A stretch of DNA of 7,293 nt from Verrucomicrobiota bacterium (GTDB lineage: Bacteria > Verrucomicrobiota > Verrucomicrobiia > Verrucomicrobiales > Verrucomicrobiaceae), in the NCBI GenBank assembly GCA_023429545.1, contig JAEYUU010000087.1, positions 1 to 7,293 on the forward strand, in the 5' to 3' direction. The position numbers and the translations under genes are program-made. The notes under the pieces are model-generated. The model was not told the origin of the DNA. It was given only the letters and a program-made list of their open reading frames with translations, and did not search any database. Shown one piece after another: positions 6,883-7,293 of this stretch (its first letter is position 1; every line of letters starts with the position of its first letter).

Positions 6883-7098
6883 TCAGTAGGTGGGCCGGGC
6901 CTGAGCGGTGCCCTTGGGCGTGTGCTGGCGGGTATGCCGCTTGAAGTGGACTTCCACACCCTTGGGAGAAAGACGCCAGCGACCGGCCTTGCGGCGGCGG
7001 CGCAGGATGTCCTGCCCCTTCTCGGTTTTCATGCGGGCGCGAAAGCCGAACTGCTGCTTGCGGGTGCGCTTGGAGGGTTGGTAGGTGCGTTTGGGCAT
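6883..7098 (-). CDS. rpmH: Large ribosomal subunit protein bL34, C-terminally extended
   Basis: bL34 is a small, very basic protein of the 50S subunit. Residues 1-45 carry the whole family sequence: [14 protein letters not shown], then FGFRARM at 17-23 and [15 protein letters not shown] at 31-45. The usual bacterial protein ends there, at about 44-50 residues, but this one continues for about 26 residues with a basic and His-rich segment (three His, several Lys/Arg) ending in PTY. Codon use in the extension looks coding, with mostly G or C at third positions, so a simple lost stop or sequencing error is not obvious. It is the first gene of the rpmH-rnpA-yidD-yidC-jag block. No Shine-Dalgarno is visible before the ATG. 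Confidence 0.95.
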   Translation of the reverse strand: MPKRTYQPSKRTRKQQFGFRARMKTEKGQDILRRRRKAGRWRLSPKGVEVHFKRHTRQHTPKGTAQARPTY

Positions 7099-7131
7099 AT
7101 TCTCGCGGGGAGGTGAAAGGGGTGCTGGACG

Positions 7132-7156
7132 CCATCCGCACGGGAGGGCCGGATGG
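7132..7156 (-). promoter_or_regulatory. Hairpin in the rpmH 5' leader
   Basis: A perfect seven-base inverted repeat, CCATCCG (7132-7138) and CGGATGG (7150-7156), with an 11-base loop lies between the predicted rpmH promoter and the start codon. In the transcript it would form a hairpin within the first few bases of the mRNA. A role in mRNA stability or in feedback control of the operon is inference. Confidence 0.45.
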
Positions 7157-7167
7157 AAGGGGCAGGC

Positions 7168-7195
7168 ATACTAATGGGCAAGGAAAAGATGTCAA
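7168..7195 (-). promoter_or_regulatory. Probable sigma-70-type promoter of the rpmH operon
   Basis: On the minus strand a perfect TTGACA -35 hexamer (7190-7195) is followed after 16 bases by TAGTAT (7168-7173), a four-of-six match to the -10 consensus. Transcription would start near 7161, giving a leader of about 60 bases before the rpmH ATG. It is the best promoter match I found in the window and sits where the long minus-strand gene block must begin. Confidence 0.6.
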
Positions 7196-7203
7196 ACTGG
7201 AAG

Positions 7204-7216
7204 TGGCATGATGCCA
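7204..7216. promoter_or_regulatory. Palindrome upstream of the rpmH promoter, possible operator
   Basis: TGGCAT-G-ATGCCA is a perfect six-base inverted repeat around one central base. It lies eight bases upstream of the predicted -35 hexamer, a common place for an activator or regulator site. The symmetry is seen in the sequence; that a protein binds it is inference, and I do not recognise it as a known regulator's site. Confidence 0.3.
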
Positions 7217-7293
7217 ATGGGCTGGAAAGCCTGCCAAAATGGCCGCCGGAATTGGCCCTCAGACCGCCATCTAGCCCCGCCCCGCCACCATTC

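Noticed and set aside
7099..7293. Replication origin or dnaA upstream of rpmH, as in many bacteria
   Set aside because: I found no TTATCCACA-type DnaA boxes, AT-rich tract or dnaA start in the visible part.

Overview
This window is a GC-rich, densely packed piece of a bacterial chromosome made almost entirely of conserved housekeeping genes. YidC carries the large periplasmic domain of Gram-negative bacteria. The mix of a PHP-containing family X DNA polymerase, a short divergent omega subunit and a Jag protein without an N-terminal Jag domain fits a member of the Verrucomicrobia/PVC group. That placement is an inference from protein style, not from a database search. There is no sign of mobile elements, CRISPR arrays, prophage, tRNA or rRNA genes.

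Layout, left to right. Bases 2-838 (+) hold the 3' end of an RNase R gene, with the end of the catalytic module, the S1 domain and a long basic tail. Convergent to it lies a minus-strand block, read from right to left: rpmH (L34), rnpA (RNase P protein), yidD, yidC and jag. A gap of about 250 bases follows, then rpoZ (RNA polymerase omega), smpB and polX. A good promoter lies upstream of rpmH at 7168-7195 and a weaker candidate lies upstream of rpoZ at 3639-3667. A hairpin sits in the convergent gap between rnr and polX.

How the genes work together. rpmH-rnpA-yidD-yidC-jag is the classical cluster linking ribosome and RNase P synthesis with membrane protein insertion. The rnpA/yidD and yidC/jag pairs overlap by ATGA, which suggests translational coupling. 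RNase R and SmpB both serve trans-translation: SmpB brings tmRNA to stalled ribosomes, and RNase R degrades the defective mRNA. They lie in the same window, separated by polX, a repair polymerase.

No new multi-gene system is visible. The points most worth a second look are an A9 run near the 3' end of yidC with stops just beyond it in both shifted frames, an L34 about 26 residues longer than usual, an rnpA reading frame open through the whole of rpmH (as in Thermus), and a compact regulatory region upstream of rpmH with a leader hairpin and a palindrome. The 7217-7293 end holds no gene I can recognise.
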